This document shows, piece after piece, positions 52,102-60,667 of a DNA stretch of 64,000 nt. The notes under the pieces were generated by a model that was not told the DNA's origin, did not search any database, and saw nothing but the letters and a program-made list of their open reading frames with translations. Source of the stretch: Desulfomonile tiedjei DSM 6799 (GTDB lineage: Bacteria > Desulfobacterota > Desulfomonilia > Desulfomonilales > Desulfomonilaceae). The stretch is from assembly GCF_000266945.1 (NCBI RefSeq), contig NC_018025.1, positions 2,666,001-2,730,000 on the forward strand. Reading direction: 5' to 3'. The translations under genes were made by a program, and so were the position numbers. The stretch's first letter is position 1; each line of letters starts with the position of its first letter.

Positions 52102-52542
52102 TCAAATCAGGAGAATTATCGTCCGAAGAAGGGTGGTCTGGAGTCTCGGATGGACGAGAAAAGGCGGGTCTCCGCTATTGATGGCGGCCCCTATAGTTAA
52201 CAATGAGGCATTCGGCAGGGTTCCAATCGTCATGCTCTTGCTTTGAGCTGACATCTTCTCCGGAGGATTGGCTATGTGGGGTCGTGGGCCTTGAACAAGA
52301 AGGGTGAGGCAATGACAACAATGGGCTGAGATTGATGCATGGTCGAGCACACCGAGACGATCGTGAGTACCTGCGGAAAGCTTCGCAGAGTCGTGCGAGC
52401 AACTGTGAGTCACATGACGCTTTTCGCCTTGCTCCCCAACCATACGGCAAGAACATCTGAGAGCCACATTTGTCACCATGAGGGCAATATACGGCACGAG
52501 TATCGCGTATCCGAGGATTCTCATTGTTGCCGATGCTCTCAT
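52102..52542 (-). CDS. Cys/His-rich exported protein, copy C
   Basis: A 146-residue protein (start uncertain: ATG 52542, or 52524 six codons in; neither has a strong ribosome site). A hydrophobic segment (about residues 8-24) is followed by LRCSCRMV, many histidines (RHVTHSCSHD, HASISAHCCHC) and the ending LLRTIILLI, very like copy A (SLRTIALLI). It belongs with copies A and B near the Cus genes. Probably periplasmic and metal-binding, by inference from Cys/His content. Confidence 0.55.
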   Translation of the reverse strand: MRASATMRILGYAILVPYIALMVTNVALRCSCRMVGEQGEKRHVTHSCSHDSAKLSAGTHDRLGVLDHASISAHCCHCLTLLVQGPRPHIANPPEKMSAQSKSMTIGTLPNASLLTIGAAINSGDPPFLVHPRLQTTLLRTIILLI

Positions 52543-52866
52543 CCGTCGACTCTTGTTGGCCACGTTTCCTTTACAAAAAGGATAGGAGATTATGATATTG
52601 ATGTCAACTGTTACTTGAGAAAAGTTATCAAGAATAAGCGGTTCGCCCACCCTGTCGTTGCAAAAAAAGCATTCTGAGGAGCGTATTAGAAGTCGATAGT
52701 ACTCAGATCTTCTCATTATGTTAGAGCGAGATTGTTTATATGATCAGTCATGAACAGTATGAATTGCGTTGACTTTTCGCTAAAAACTGGCATCCTAAAA
52801 TATATTGCAAGGGGCGTCCACCTCACATGAACGTAAGGTGATTTTTGAAAGACAAAGGGGAGTATC

Positions 52867-53118
52867 ATGATGAAACGTTTCTCAGCTAGCATTGTTCTGG
52901 TGATTCTGCTTGTGACGGTTATGCTGGTTTCCGGAACTGTCGTCCTGGCCGCGGACGTGACCGGGGAAGGGCGAACTAAGCCTCACATCAACTGCTGCTT
53001 CCAGGACGGCCAATGCCTCAAAACCAGGAAAGACAATTGCGCTCTTAAGAAAGGCATTGTCGTGCAGGATTGTAGCGAGTGCCCTGGCGTGTGGGGCAAA
53101 GGCAAGAAAGAGAAATAG
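52867..53118 (+). CDS. Small Cys-rich exported protein
   Basis: An 83-residue protein with a signal peptide (residues 1-29, ending VLA-AD). The mature 54 residues contain seven cysteines (INCCFQDGQC, DNCALKKG, QDCSECPG) and a basic tail. The spacing suggests disulfides or a metal site. The ATG follows GGGGAG. A strong terminator follows directly, so it is a single-gene unit. I do not recognise the family; it is not related in sequence to copies A-C. Confidence 0.65.
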   Translation: MMKRFSASIVLVILLVTVMLVSGTVVLAADVTGEGRTKPHINCCFQDGQCLKTRKDNCALKKGIVVQDCSECPGVWGKGKKEK

Positions 53119-53127
53119 ACTTTCGGA

Positions 53128-53168
53128 AACGGATAGCAGCACGAGCAGGTGCCCTATCCGTTTTTTCT
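53128..53168 (+). terminator. Rho-independent terminator
   Basis: AACGGATAG and CTATCCGTT pair perfectly (9 bp) around a 17-nt loop, with TTTTTTCT at and after the stem end. It is 10 bp after the small Cys-rich protein gene. Confidence 0.85.
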
Positions 53169-53397
53169 CTACCAATCCGTGATTTTTCCAATCCTGCGAG
53201 CATGCTTTCCTGGAGATGCTCGTCCGCTCGATCTTTCCCTCTAATCTTACACGTCTGATCCTGTTTGTCCCTCCTGCTTTGAACGCCGATGATCGTATAG
53301 ATGATCATTGCAGCACGTGGTATTCAGGACCGTCATCAAGACGCAATGCGACGGACTCACTGGAGATTTGTTATAAAAATAGCCATATTTCAATGTA

Positions 53398-53426
53398 TTG
53401 ATAAGAATACCTCCAGTATATATAAT
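53398..53426 (+). promoter_or_regulatory. Strong sigma-70 promoter for the barrel-protein gene
   Basis: TTGATA (53398-53403), 17 bp, TATAAT (53421-53426) in a very A+T-rich stretch. The leader to the ATG at 53538 would be about 105 nt. Confidence 0.65.
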
Positions 53427-53537
53427 CCTATTTCTAAGTTATAAATCTAATTATTTGAAGCAATAGTCATTTTTGCCTTGACATTCTCTGAGCCCCCTGT
53501 AAAAGGGCTGTCAGAAACTTCACTCGGGAGGGCGGGT

Positions 53538-54563
53538 ATGTTGAGAAGGACCCAAACGCTATTGGTATGCCAAATTCTCGTGATCGCATTCGTGGCGCTG
53601 TCTGCTCACGCTGGAAACCCCACACAACCTTCTTTTCAAGCCGACGGGGGTGTTGCTCTGGTGACTTCCGCCACCTCACACGCCTCAGGCTCGCAAATCG
53701 CCTCAAAACAAATTGTGAAATGTCGTCCCGCCATTGAACAGCATTTAGCGGCCCGGCTCTTCGACAGGCACTCAAGTTCGGCAACATCAGAGCACGGGTT
53801 GGAGTGTGCCCTTCTTGAGCACCCCACGAAAGGATGGGAATTGGGTGGAGATGTTTTCTTTGCAAGAACAAAAGGCAAGGTGCGTTTCTCCAGAGGAATG
53901 ACCGGGGGATATTATGGTTTGGACGATGTGGATCTTAATGCTGATATGGGGCTTGACGACCATGGTGCGATGGGTTCGTTCATGGCAATGTACAAGTTTA
54001 AATCGAAATGGGCACTTCGATATTCTGTTATGCCCATGATGATGATGGGGTCAGGACAGCCGGGAAAATCCTTTGTGTTTGGAAATTCTCAATACACAAC
54101 GGGCCAAAGAGTGAACATAGAATGGGAACGTCTGGAACAACGTCTGGGACTTGTTTACGATGCTGTTCACACCCATTCCTCCAGAATTAGCCTTTTCGGT
54201 GATTACGTTAGGATAAACGACCGGATAAAGCTCATGCAAATGCAAATGGGAATGGGCGGCGACGTCATGGACAATGATTTGAACATGGCCATGGCAGGCC
54301 TGGAATTCGAGAAATGTCTGAAATCCACTCGCACAAAGGCAGTTCTCTCTTTGGCGTGCAAAGCCAGCGGGGCTTTCCTGGACGATGCCGTCGGTGGTGA
54401 GGCCGAAACCGCCTTGAAATACAGCATACCAATGAACAACGGCCGATGGGGATTCGTAAAAGGTGGTTACAGGTATGTGACATACAAGAAGAAATCTGAT
54501 GATGCCCGGGTATTCGATATGGCGATGGAAGGAGGTTTTCTCCAGATGGGCCTGGTTTTCTAA
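53538..54563 (+). CDS. Probable outer-membrane beta-barrel protein, Met-rich
   Basis: A 341-residue exported protein. ATG 53538 follows GGGAGG and gives a signal peptide (MLRRTQTLLVCQILVIAFVA); a frame 20 codons longer does not. From about residue 100 the sequence alternates polar and non-polar residues in barrel-like strands and ends in Phe (FLQMGLVF), the usual outer-membrane insertion signal. Met-rich segments (VMPMMMMGSG, LMQMQMGMGGD) recall metal-binding envelope proteins. It may be an outer-membrane component of the metal system, but no pump gene is adjacent and similarity to CusC is not seen. Confidence 0.6.
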   Translation: MLRRTQTLLVCQILVIAFVALSAHAGNPTQPSFQADGGVALVTSATSHASGSQIASKQIVKCRPAIEQHLAARLFDRHSSSATSEHGLECALLEHPTKGWELGGDVFFARTKGKVRFSRGMTGGYYGLDDVDLNADMGLDDHGAMGSFMAMYKFKSKWALRYSVMPMMMMGSGQPGKSFVFGNSQYTTGQRVNIEWERLEQRLGLVYDAVHTHSSRISLFGDYVRINDRIKLMQMQMGMGGDVMDNDLNMAMAGLEFEKCLKSTRTKAVLSLACKASGAFLDDAVGGEAETALKYSIPMNNGRWGFVKGGYRYVTYKKKSDDARVFDMAMEGGFLQMGLVF

Positions 54564-54709
54564 TCGAACCGGACAAACACCATTTATTGTTCTTTGAGGC
54601 CCCCCCTCCTTCTTAGCTCGACCGCGCTGTACCTGATTCCCAGCTCTGCAGTGGTCGGGCTTTCTTTTGGGTGCATTTTCCCGATGAATCAGCTCACAAC
54701 CGGCTTCAA

Positions 54710-55573
54710 TCACCTTTTCACCCCATCCAGTTTTGTGCCATCTAGATTGGCCCCATTCAAATTTGCTCCAGACAGGTCCGAATCCGTGATATCGGCTCCT
54801 TGCAGGTTGGCTCCAGACAGATCTGCGCCGGACAGGTCACTTCCCGGCAGGTATGCTCCTGTTAGATTAGCCGCGGATAAATTGGCTCCCGAAAGGTGGG
54901 CTCCGGATAGGTCAGTAAAGGACAGGTCCACTCTGGACAGATTAGCTCCGTTCAATCTCGCTCCGCTCAGGATTGCTCCGGATAAATCGGCTCCGGAAAG
55001 GTCTGCGCCCGAAAGATCGGCCCTGGAAAAATCCACAGCAGACAACGCTGCCTTCTTAAGCTTTGCACCAAACAGGTCTGCGCCTGAAAGATCGGCGAAC
55101 GGCAGAAGCGCTTTCGAAAGATTTGCCCCCGACAGAATTGCTCTGGACAAGTCAGCCTGAGAGAGATTGGCTTTAGAAAGATCGGCACCACACAAGTTGG
55201 CTCCGCACAAGTTCGCTTGAGTGAGGTTGATCTCCACGAGTTTTGCAGCCGCTAACCTGGCGCCCAATAGACCTGCACAGGAAGCATTTGCGTTAGACAG
55301 ATTGGCCCTATCCAGTTTGGCCACTGTTAGATGTGCTCGATCCAGACTGGCTCCAGACAAATTCGCCTCCGACAGGTCTGCTGAGCTCAGTTTTGCATTG
55401 GATAAATTAGCGAAGGACAAGTCTTCGCCAGACAATTGAGCCAGCGTTAGATCCACCCCAGCATCTATAGCGGATTCTATCAATTCCTTGACAGAGTTTG
55501 CCTCTCCGCTGAATATGCATTCATTCGCGCCCGCACCCAGACCCTTTATGTTAATCTTTTTGGGCATTTTCAC
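54710..55573 (-). CDS. Pentapeptide-repeat protein
   Basis: A 287-residue protein. From about residue 45 to 285 nearly all of it is tandem A(D/N)LSG-type pentapeptides (SGADLSGADLSGAILSGARL and so on), close to 48 repeats, which fold as a right-handed square beta-helix. The first 40 residues are a separate cap containing ANECIFSGEANSVKEL. The roles of this family range from gyrase protection to unknown. No neighbour suggests a partner. The DNA also repeats, so the reverse strand is open in long false frames. Confidence 0.85.
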   Translation of the reverse strand: MKMPKKINIKGLGAGANECIFSGEANSVKELIESAIDAGVDLTLAQLSGEDLSFANLSNAKLSSADLSEANLSGASLDRAHLTVAKLDRANLSNANASCAGLLGARLAAAKLVEINLTQANLCGANLCGADLSKANLSQADLSRAILSGANLSKALLPFADLSGADLFGAKLKKAALSAVDFSRADLSGADLSGADLSGAILSGARLNGANLSRVDLSFTDLSGAHLSGANLSAANLTGAYLPGSDLSGADLSGANLQGADITDSDLSGANLNGANLDGTKLDGVKR

Positions 55574-55835
55574 TCCTATTGCTGTTGAACTCCGCTGACT
55601 CCGTTGTTAAACCGGTACTCGTGTGAGACATCCGGAAACATGAAAATTTCCAAGCGACTCAGCAATCAGGCAATTTAAGGTCCGCAATCGCATGTCGTTT
55701 AGGCTGCAAAAGGAATTCAAACCTGTTGATTCAATTTTTCAGGTTCTCTCGACCGTCTCTCGGCGCAATGATGGACATTTCCCGTGGCAATCCTTATGTT
55801 ATCTTGAAGGAAACGTGACGAAGTGTAAGAAGAGC

Positions 55836-56402
55836 ATGAACGAATCAGAATTGCAGATGCTGGAACCAAAGGAACAGGTAGGCCTTGTTGTGGTCATTAC
55901 AGGACATGGAAAGGGTAAAACGACTTCAGCTCTCGGCACTATTGTGCGAGCTGTAGGTCATGGTTTGCGAGTATGTCTGGTACAGTTTATGAAAGGTGAC
56001 ATGTATGCCGGAGAAATCGACGGATTGAAAAAATTGGCTCCTTATGTGGAGCATCATCTCATTGGGAAGGGATTTGTAGGACTCAAAGGAGACCCAGTGC
56101 CGCCAGCCGAACATCGTGCTCATGCCCAAGAAGCAATTAAACTTGCCGAGGAGAAAATGTTGTCAGGGGAGTTCGATATCCTCATATGTGATGAAATCAA
56201 CAATGCACTAAAACTAAAGCTTGTCGATCTTCCCCAGGTGCTGGATCTTATCCAAAATAAGCCGGCGCTGATGCACCTTGTCCTCACGGGTCGAGACGCC
56301 CATCCCAAAGTGATTCAGCGAGCGCACACAGTATCCATAGTCCAAGAAATGAAACATGCCTATCGTGAACGGATAGCACCTCAGAAAGGGATCGATTACT
56401 GA
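55836..56402 (+). CDS. cobO: Corrinoid (cob(I)yrinic acid a,c-diamide) adenosyltransferase
   Basis: A 188-residue cytoplasmic enzyme of the CobA/CobO/BtuR family. The P-loop is GHGKGKTTSALG (about residue 25), followed by VCLVQFMKGD and the DILICDEINNAL strand. It transfers the adenosyl group of ATP to cobalt to make adenosylcobalamin. ATG 55836 (MNESEL) is chosen because the family begins near here; the frame stays open 48 codons further up without a ribosome site. No other cobalamin gene or B12 riboswitch is visible, so it may serve salvage. Confidence 0.88.
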   Translation: MNESELQMLEPKEQVGLVVVITGHGKGKTTSALGTIVRAVGHGLRVCLVQFMKGDMYAGEIDGLKKLAPYVEHHLIGKGFVGLKGDPVPPAEHRAHAQEAIKLAEEKMLSGEFDILICDEINNALKLKLVDLPQVLDLIQNKPALMHLVLTGRDAHPKVIQRAHTVSIVQEMKHAYRERIAPQKGIDY

Positions 56403-56540
56403 CGGCCTCCCGTGCCTGTCATATTTCGTAAACATACGCTTTAAAGACCTCTCGATTGCTTTTAGACAGACGCAGTCTCACGGCGGCACTACAGGGACGA
56501 CTGATGAAGCCACAGCGAAGCCGATAATTAAGGAAGACGC

Positions 56541-56858
56541 ATGAAAGAAGTGAGTTTGAGGCTATGGCACCGTCAGTTGGGGATAATACTGGCGATTTTC
56601 ATTATCATCCAAGCTGGAACCGGTTTCGTCCTGAACCTCGGGCAACTGGCTGCTCCCCACACCCATGAACAAGACGTACATGAACAGCCAAGTAGAATGA
56701 GTAACGTTGCCATCACGATCCATCACGGAGGCGGTATAATCGGCACTCTCTACCGATTATTATTGGGGGCAGGGCTTGTGATTCAGGCGTTTTTGGGGAT
56801 CCTGATCTTCATCAAAATCCGGTCTCGTTCCAGGGGGCTCTCTGTACGAAACCAATGA
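56541..56858 (+). CDS. Small PepSY-type membrane protein
   Basis: A 105-residue protein with two membrane helices (about residues 13-34 and 67-91). WHRQLGIILAIFIIIQAGTG resembles the first helix of PepSY-associated membrane proteins and small cytochrome-b-like anchors. His residues lie at HRQLG, in the loop (HTHEQDVHEQ) and in IHHGGGIIG, so heme or metal binding is possible. It starts about 138 bp after the corrinoid enzyme gene with only a modest AAGGAAGA site. Function unknown. Confidence 0.6.
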   Translation: MKEVSLRLWHRQLGIILAIFIIIQAGTGFVLNLGQLAAPHTHEQDVHEQPSRMSNVAITIHHGGGIIGTLYRLLLGAGLVIQAFLGILIFIKIRSRSRGLSVRNQ

Positions 56859-56990
56859 GCCCGAACCGAAGGTTCATGACGCCATCCATTCAGATTCAGG
56901 CTTCGGTGATGCTTTTGATTTCCGCTATCCAGAAGTTTTAGGGCTAAGTACCGCTACATCCTGTGCTTGAAGACAGTCAGGAATCCATGG

Positions 56991-57127
56991 CCCAGAGCGT
57001 GCGAAGCATTGGCGCTTAAGAAGCCCTGGCCTCGTTTTCACGATCTGCGTCACACGTGAAAGACGAATGTCCGGCGATCGTGAAAGGACCCGGAGATTCG
57101 TGAGGCAATCCTTGGCCGTTCTTCCAA
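56991..57127 (+). pseudogene. Tyrosine-recombinase (phage integrase) C-terminal remnant
   Basis: The plus strand reads PWPRFHDLRHT, the arginine box of tyrosine recombinases, then a TGA, KTNVRRS, a second TGA, and KDPEIREAILGRSSK. Related integrases have Trp and Gly at the two stop positions (HDLRHTWKTN, RRSG), so both TGAs appear to be point mutations. No start, N-terminal domain or final catalytic Tyr is found. Confidence 0.7.
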
Positions 57128-57388
57128 ACAGAACGCCCTGCCATCAGGATAGCAACCCCGGTGGGGATTGCACAAGAGTTGTCCAAAATAAAGTCCGATT
57201 GATTTCTTCAGGGTGTCGGAGCATCCCATTCACTTCGAGCGACGCAAGGCCGTCGAATCTTCGATCACGGGATCTCCCGCCACCCTTCAAAAGACGTCGA
57301 TTGTGTCAGAACTCTTTTTACAACTGCTATATCAGCCAACCTTGATTCTTGAGTGGAGCAGGTCTACGCGCGAATTCGTCTTTGGTAC

Positions 57389-57428
57389 TTGACAACAGCA
57401 TAGTGGCATAGTAGTATATTACACTATG
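57389..57428 (+). promoter_or_regulatory. Promoter and palindromic operator of the GntR gene
   Basis: TTGACA (57389-57394), 17 bp, TAGTAT (57412-57417) is a good promoter whose start point falls at about 57424, two bases before the ATG. A perfect inverted repeat, CATAGTG (57399-57405) and CACTATG (57422-57428), surrounds the -10 box and includes the start codon. This suggests autorepression and a leaderless message. Confidence 0.65.
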
Positions 57429-58385
57429 TCAGTTGTGCTGCACAAGAAAAGCCCCTTCGGGATAAAGGACCAAATCAAGCGCCAAATTCGAATCATGGTC
57501 GATAGCGGCGAACTGTCGGTTGGGCAGTCTCTTCCTTCAGCAAGAGACATGGCCAAGACCTTGAATATAAACAGGAACACAGTGTTGGCGGCCTATCGCG
57601 AGCTAGTCACCGAAGGGATTCTCGAAACGGTAGTTGGTTCCGGGACCTTCATCAAGGAGAGGAAAGTGCAACGCGAAACGGAAGCGCTCAAACAAATCGT
57701 GGACGAAGCTTTTGAAAAGGCGCTTCACGCTGGCTTCAGTCCGGATCAAATCACTGATTTCTTGCTCAACCAGGCTACCAGTTATTTTCAAGACACGGAA
57801 GGCGCCCGGGTCCTCGTGGTGGAATGCAACAGCGACGCTCTTGATGACATCTCGACTACCTTGCGGCGAGATCTTTCCGTCCGGACGACAAACGTGTTCA
57901 TTCAAGATCTGGAGTCTGATCCACGGCTGGCAGCAAATCTACTCTCCGACATAGATCTGATCGTTTGCGGGTTTAATCACGTTGAGGAGCTGAGAAACGT
58001 CATGCCATCACCCCCCGTGGAAGTGGTGGCTGTGCTCCTTAAGCCGGAAATTCGCATAATGAACGAATTGCTGCAACTTCCTCCCGGCACTTCAGTCGGT
58101 TTTACGTGCGCCACCCAACGTTCAACGGAGACTTTCTATAGAGAAGCCATTTTGTCGGCAGGCTCCTCACTCATCAAGATCTGGGCAGGTCTGGATCAAG
58201 GACCCGAACTCCAGAAACTGCTGGAGAAGTGCTCGGTGATATTCGCATCGCACTATGTGTACGATCGAATAATTCGTATGACAGATGCTGACAGGCGCGT
58301 GATCAAGGTGGAGCTGACCATCGACCGGAATAATATCGAGCTGATACGAGAGAGACTTGCTGTGAGCCGGGCACTTAGACGGTGA
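57426..58385 (+). CDS. GntR-family regulator, YtrA-like with large C-terminal domain
   Basis: A 319-residue regulator. Residues 10-80 are a GntR winged helix (GIKDQIKRQIRIMVDSGELS, LPSARDMAKTLNINRNTVL and AAYRELVTEGILE). The remaining 230 residues lack an aminotransferase or FCD domain; a stretch LVVECNSDALDDISTTLR and VAVLLKPEIR looks like an alpha/beta ligand-binding fold. YtrA-type members are normally about 130 residues, so the C-terminal part is unusual. It probably represses itself through the CATAGTG palindrome and may control the downstream Fe-S/cupin genes. No ribosome site precedes the ATG. Confidence 0.8.
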   Translation: MSVVLHKKSPFGIKDQIKRQIRIMVDSGELSVGQSLPSARDMAKTLNINRNTVLAAYRELVTEGILETVVGSGTFIKERKVQRETEALKQIVDEAFEKALHAGFSPDQITDFLLNQATSYFQDTEGARVLVVECNSDALDDISTTLRRDLSVRTTNVFIQDLESDPRLAANLLSDIDLIVCGFNHVEELRNVMPSPPVEVVAVLLKPEIRIMNELLQLPPGTSVGFTCATQRSTETFYREAILSAGSSLIKIWAGLDQGPELQKLLEKCSVIFASHYVYDRIIRMTDADRRVIKVELTIDRNNIELIRERLAVSRALRR

Positions 58386-58560
58386 ACGAGTCCACGCATG
58401 GCAAGCAAGAAGATCGCGTGACGCAGCAGAACCAAAGCTCTCTGGCGAAGTGGTTATAGGGCCCGGAACGCTGAATTTCGGTAAGGAAGATTCTTGTGGC
58501 TGTTACTGATTTGAGCAAGCGTGTCAGACCAAGTCTTATTTCAACCGGAGGTTAATCCCA

Positions 58561-59643
58561 ATGGATAATTACGAAAAGCTGCGAGAAATCCTGCACAAGA
58601 ACCCGATCGGCGCTCCGCCGTCAAGGGCCTTTGACGAGATTCTCCGAATTTTGTTCACGCCCGAGGAAGCGGAAGTTGCGGTTGGCATGACATTCGTGCC
58701 CCAGAGTGTCGAGCAGATCGCGAAATTTTCAGGCGTTTCAAGGGACAAGGTTGAAAGCGTTTGCGAATCGATGGCCACGAAAGGCATCGTATTTAGCCGG
58801 CAGAAGAAGGGACAAATGGGTTATTCATTGCTGCCGACGATGCCCGGCCTATTCGAGTTTCCTTTCATGGCCGGCGGCGGAACTCCGGTGCACGACCGGT
58901 TGGCCAAACTTTGGACGGCTTATCACGAGGAGGCTCTCAGCCACGAATTCGGAGGAAGCAAGACCCCGGTCATGCGCGTGATACCGATCGAGCAGACCAT
59001 CAATGCCCACTCCGAAGTACTGCATTTCGAGCTTGTTTCAAAGATGCTGGAAAAGGCCGAGACGTTCGGGCTGGCTCACTGCGCGTGCCGGGTCAGTGTG
59101 GGTGCGTGTAACAAGCCCAGGGAAACGTGCCTGATGTTCGACAGCACTGCCCGATTCCTCATCCACCGCAAGTTGGCTCGCGAGATCACCAAAGAGGAGG
59201 CTATCGAGGTCCTACGGCTCTCAGAAGAGGCGGCCCTTGTCCACACGTGCACCAACAGTCAGGATCGCCTCGCTGTAATCTGCAACTGCTGCCCGTGCTG
59301 TTGCATGGTGTTGAGGGGATGGACCCGACTCAAGAATCCCAATGCGTTCGCAAAGAGCCGGTGGCACGCGTCCGTCGATGCTGAACTGTGCGCTGGTTGC
59401 GGTACGTGCCGGGACGAGCGATGCCCTGTTTCCGCAATTGAACTCATCGACGAAACAGCCCGGGTTGAGAATGAACGGTGCATCGGATGCGGTCTCTGCG
59501 TGAGCGCGTGCCCTGAACAGGCCATTAGTATGCTCCCTCGAAAGGATCCCGTCTTTCCGTCGGCTACTATCCAGGAGATGGGCGTGCGCGTGTTGACGGA
59601 AAAAGGACGCCTTGAAGATTACCTGTCGCTGAACAAGCGATAG
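58561..59643 (+). CDS. Fe-S protein with two C-terminal [4Fe-4S] motifs and helix-turn-helix-like N-terminus
   Basis: A 360-residue protein. The first 100 residues contain a winged-helix-like part (VEQIAKFSGVSRDKVESVCE). The centre has many cysteines (AHCACRVSVGACNKPRETC, ICNCCPCCC). The end is a typical 2x[4Fe-4S] ferredoxin domain, CAGCGTCRDERCP and CIGCGLCVSACP. Such proteins are often annotated as 4Fe-4S ferredoxins in anaerobes and may move electrons or sense redox state. The ATG follows CGGAGG. A cupin gene follows at about 95 bp. Substrate or partner unknown. Confidence 0.8.
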   Translation: MDNYEKLREILHKNPIGAPPSRAFDEILRILFTPEEAEVAVGMTFVPQSVEQIAKFSGVSRDKVESVCESMATKGIVFSRQKKGQMGYSLLPTMPGLFEFPFMAGGGTPVHDRLAKLWTAYHEEALSHEFGGSKTPVMRVIPIEQTINAHSEVLHFELVSKMLEKAETFGLAHCACRVSVGACNKPRETCLMFDSTARFLIHRKLAREITKEEAIEVLRLSEEAALVHTCTNSQDRLAVICNCCPCCCMVLRGWTRLKNPNAFAKSRWHASVDAELCAGCGTCRDERCPVSAIELIDETARVENERCIGCGLCVSACPEQAISMLPRKDPVFPSATIQEMGVRVLTEKGRLEDYLSLNKR

Positions 59644-59737
59644 TCGCCCCTCCGGACCACGGAGGACCGGGGAGATGATTGTCCCAACGAGAGCCGCAGG
59701 ATTTCGCACTGCATGTTACGGATAGGAAGGAAAGCAC

Positions 59738-60055
59738 ATGATCGTCACATCGCAAGAGGCCAAAAGAAGAAGTTTTCTCGGAGTCGATTTTGTCGTCCTG
59801 GCTCATGGTCCGGAGACGATGGTAACAAAGATGCTCTACAAGCAGTCAGACCATGTCCCCTTTCATAAGCACCCAAATGAACAGAGTGGATACGTGATTT
59901 CCGGAAAATACAGAATAGTATTCGGAAAGAATGACCAAGTGATCGGTCCGGGCGATTCCTATTCCATTCCGCGAGATACCGACCATCGCATTGAAATAAT
60001 TGAAGCAGGGGAAGTAATAGACTGCTTCAGTCCTCCAAGACAGGATTATTTGTAG
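59738..60055 (+). CDS. Cupin-domain protein
   Basis: A 105-residue single cupin barrel. The two metal motifs are visible: HVPFHKHPNEQSGYVISGKY (His, His, Glu) and PGDSYSIPRDTDHRIE (terminal His). Small cupins bind a metal and act as sensors, isomerases or dioxygenases. It is preceded by AGGAAAG. With the Fe-S protein upstream it probably forms a two-gene unit. No precise activity can be given. Confidence 0.82.
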   Translation: MIVTSQEAKRRSFLGVDFVVLAHGPETMVTKMLYKQSDHVPFHKHPNEQSGYVISGKYRIVFGKNDQVIGPGDSYSIPRDTDHRIEIIEAGEVIDCFSPPRQDYL

Positions 60056-60403
60056 TACATGACCGTCTGTGGCACCTGTCGGCAGCGCAGTTTCCGCTCA
60101 TGTGCGTCGTTTCTTCTGGAGGCCGAAGATGTCAGCGAGTCAGGCGAGGTGGTCGTTTGCTTTGAGCAAGCCCGGATAGAGGTCTTAAGGGATTCCTCTG
60201 CGATTGCATCAGACCTTTGCTCTGTGGAAATTGCTTCAGCGGGCATCAGGTTCCAGGCCTATGGATTTCGGACCGAGCAAATTAGTCGTGCTTGCCGTCG
60301 CCCTGGTCATGAAACAAGAATGCCATGTTACGGCATCAACCGAAAGGCTGCACTTGCAAGATTCTGTGCTAAACTATCAGTGAAATCCTTGGAGGCGGGA
60401 ACC
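60056..60403. other. Intergenic region before the toxin-antitoxin pair
   Basis: These 348 bp are open in the antitoxin frame but that stretch has no ribosome site and no domain, so I treat it as non-coding. The toxin-antitoxin promoter should lie here; I could not pick one with confidence. Confidence 0.35.
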
Positions 60404-60667
60404 ATGCCCCACACACCAGCAACGATAGAAGAAAGCAATCTTTCTGACGCGATTGAACGGGTAAGCACTGAGAGTGAGCGGTTAATTATTGTCCGAGAGG
60501 GTAAGGGAGTTGCCGCAATAGTCCCGCTCGATGACTTGGAATCGCTGGAAGAGCTTGACGAGATACTTGACCAGGCGGACATCCCGGAGCTTGAAGTTGC
60601 TCGCAAAGAAGCCCAGGAGAAGGGCACGCTTCCATTGTCTGAATTCATGGCCAGACTCGGCCTCTGA
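60404..60667 (+). CDS. Antitoxin of a type II pair, Phd/YefM-like
   Basis: An 87-residue protein. ATG 60404 follows TTGGAGGC. Residues 5-50 read like a Phd/YefM DNA-binding fold (SLSDAIERV-type helix, then LIIVREGKGVAAIVPLDDLE). The C-terminal acidic helix (LDEILDQADIPELEVARKEA) would wrap the toxin. Its stop codon overlaps the toxin start by one base (TGATG), normal for such pairs. It should neutralise the toxin and repress the operon. Confidence 0.85.
   Translation: MPHTPATIEESNLSDAIERVSTESERLIIVREGKGVAAIVPLDDLESLEELDEILDQADIPELEVARKEAQEKGTLPLSEFMARLGL

Noticed and set aside
54594-55160. 188-codon plus-strand frame rich in AP-DRS repeats
   Set aside because: Antisense of the pentapeptide-repeat gene, whose repetitive codons keep the other strand open.
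60059-60403. N-terminal extension of the antitoxin by 115 codons
   Set aside because: No start with a ribosome site, and the family is about 85 residues; ATG 60404 with TTGGAGGC is clear.
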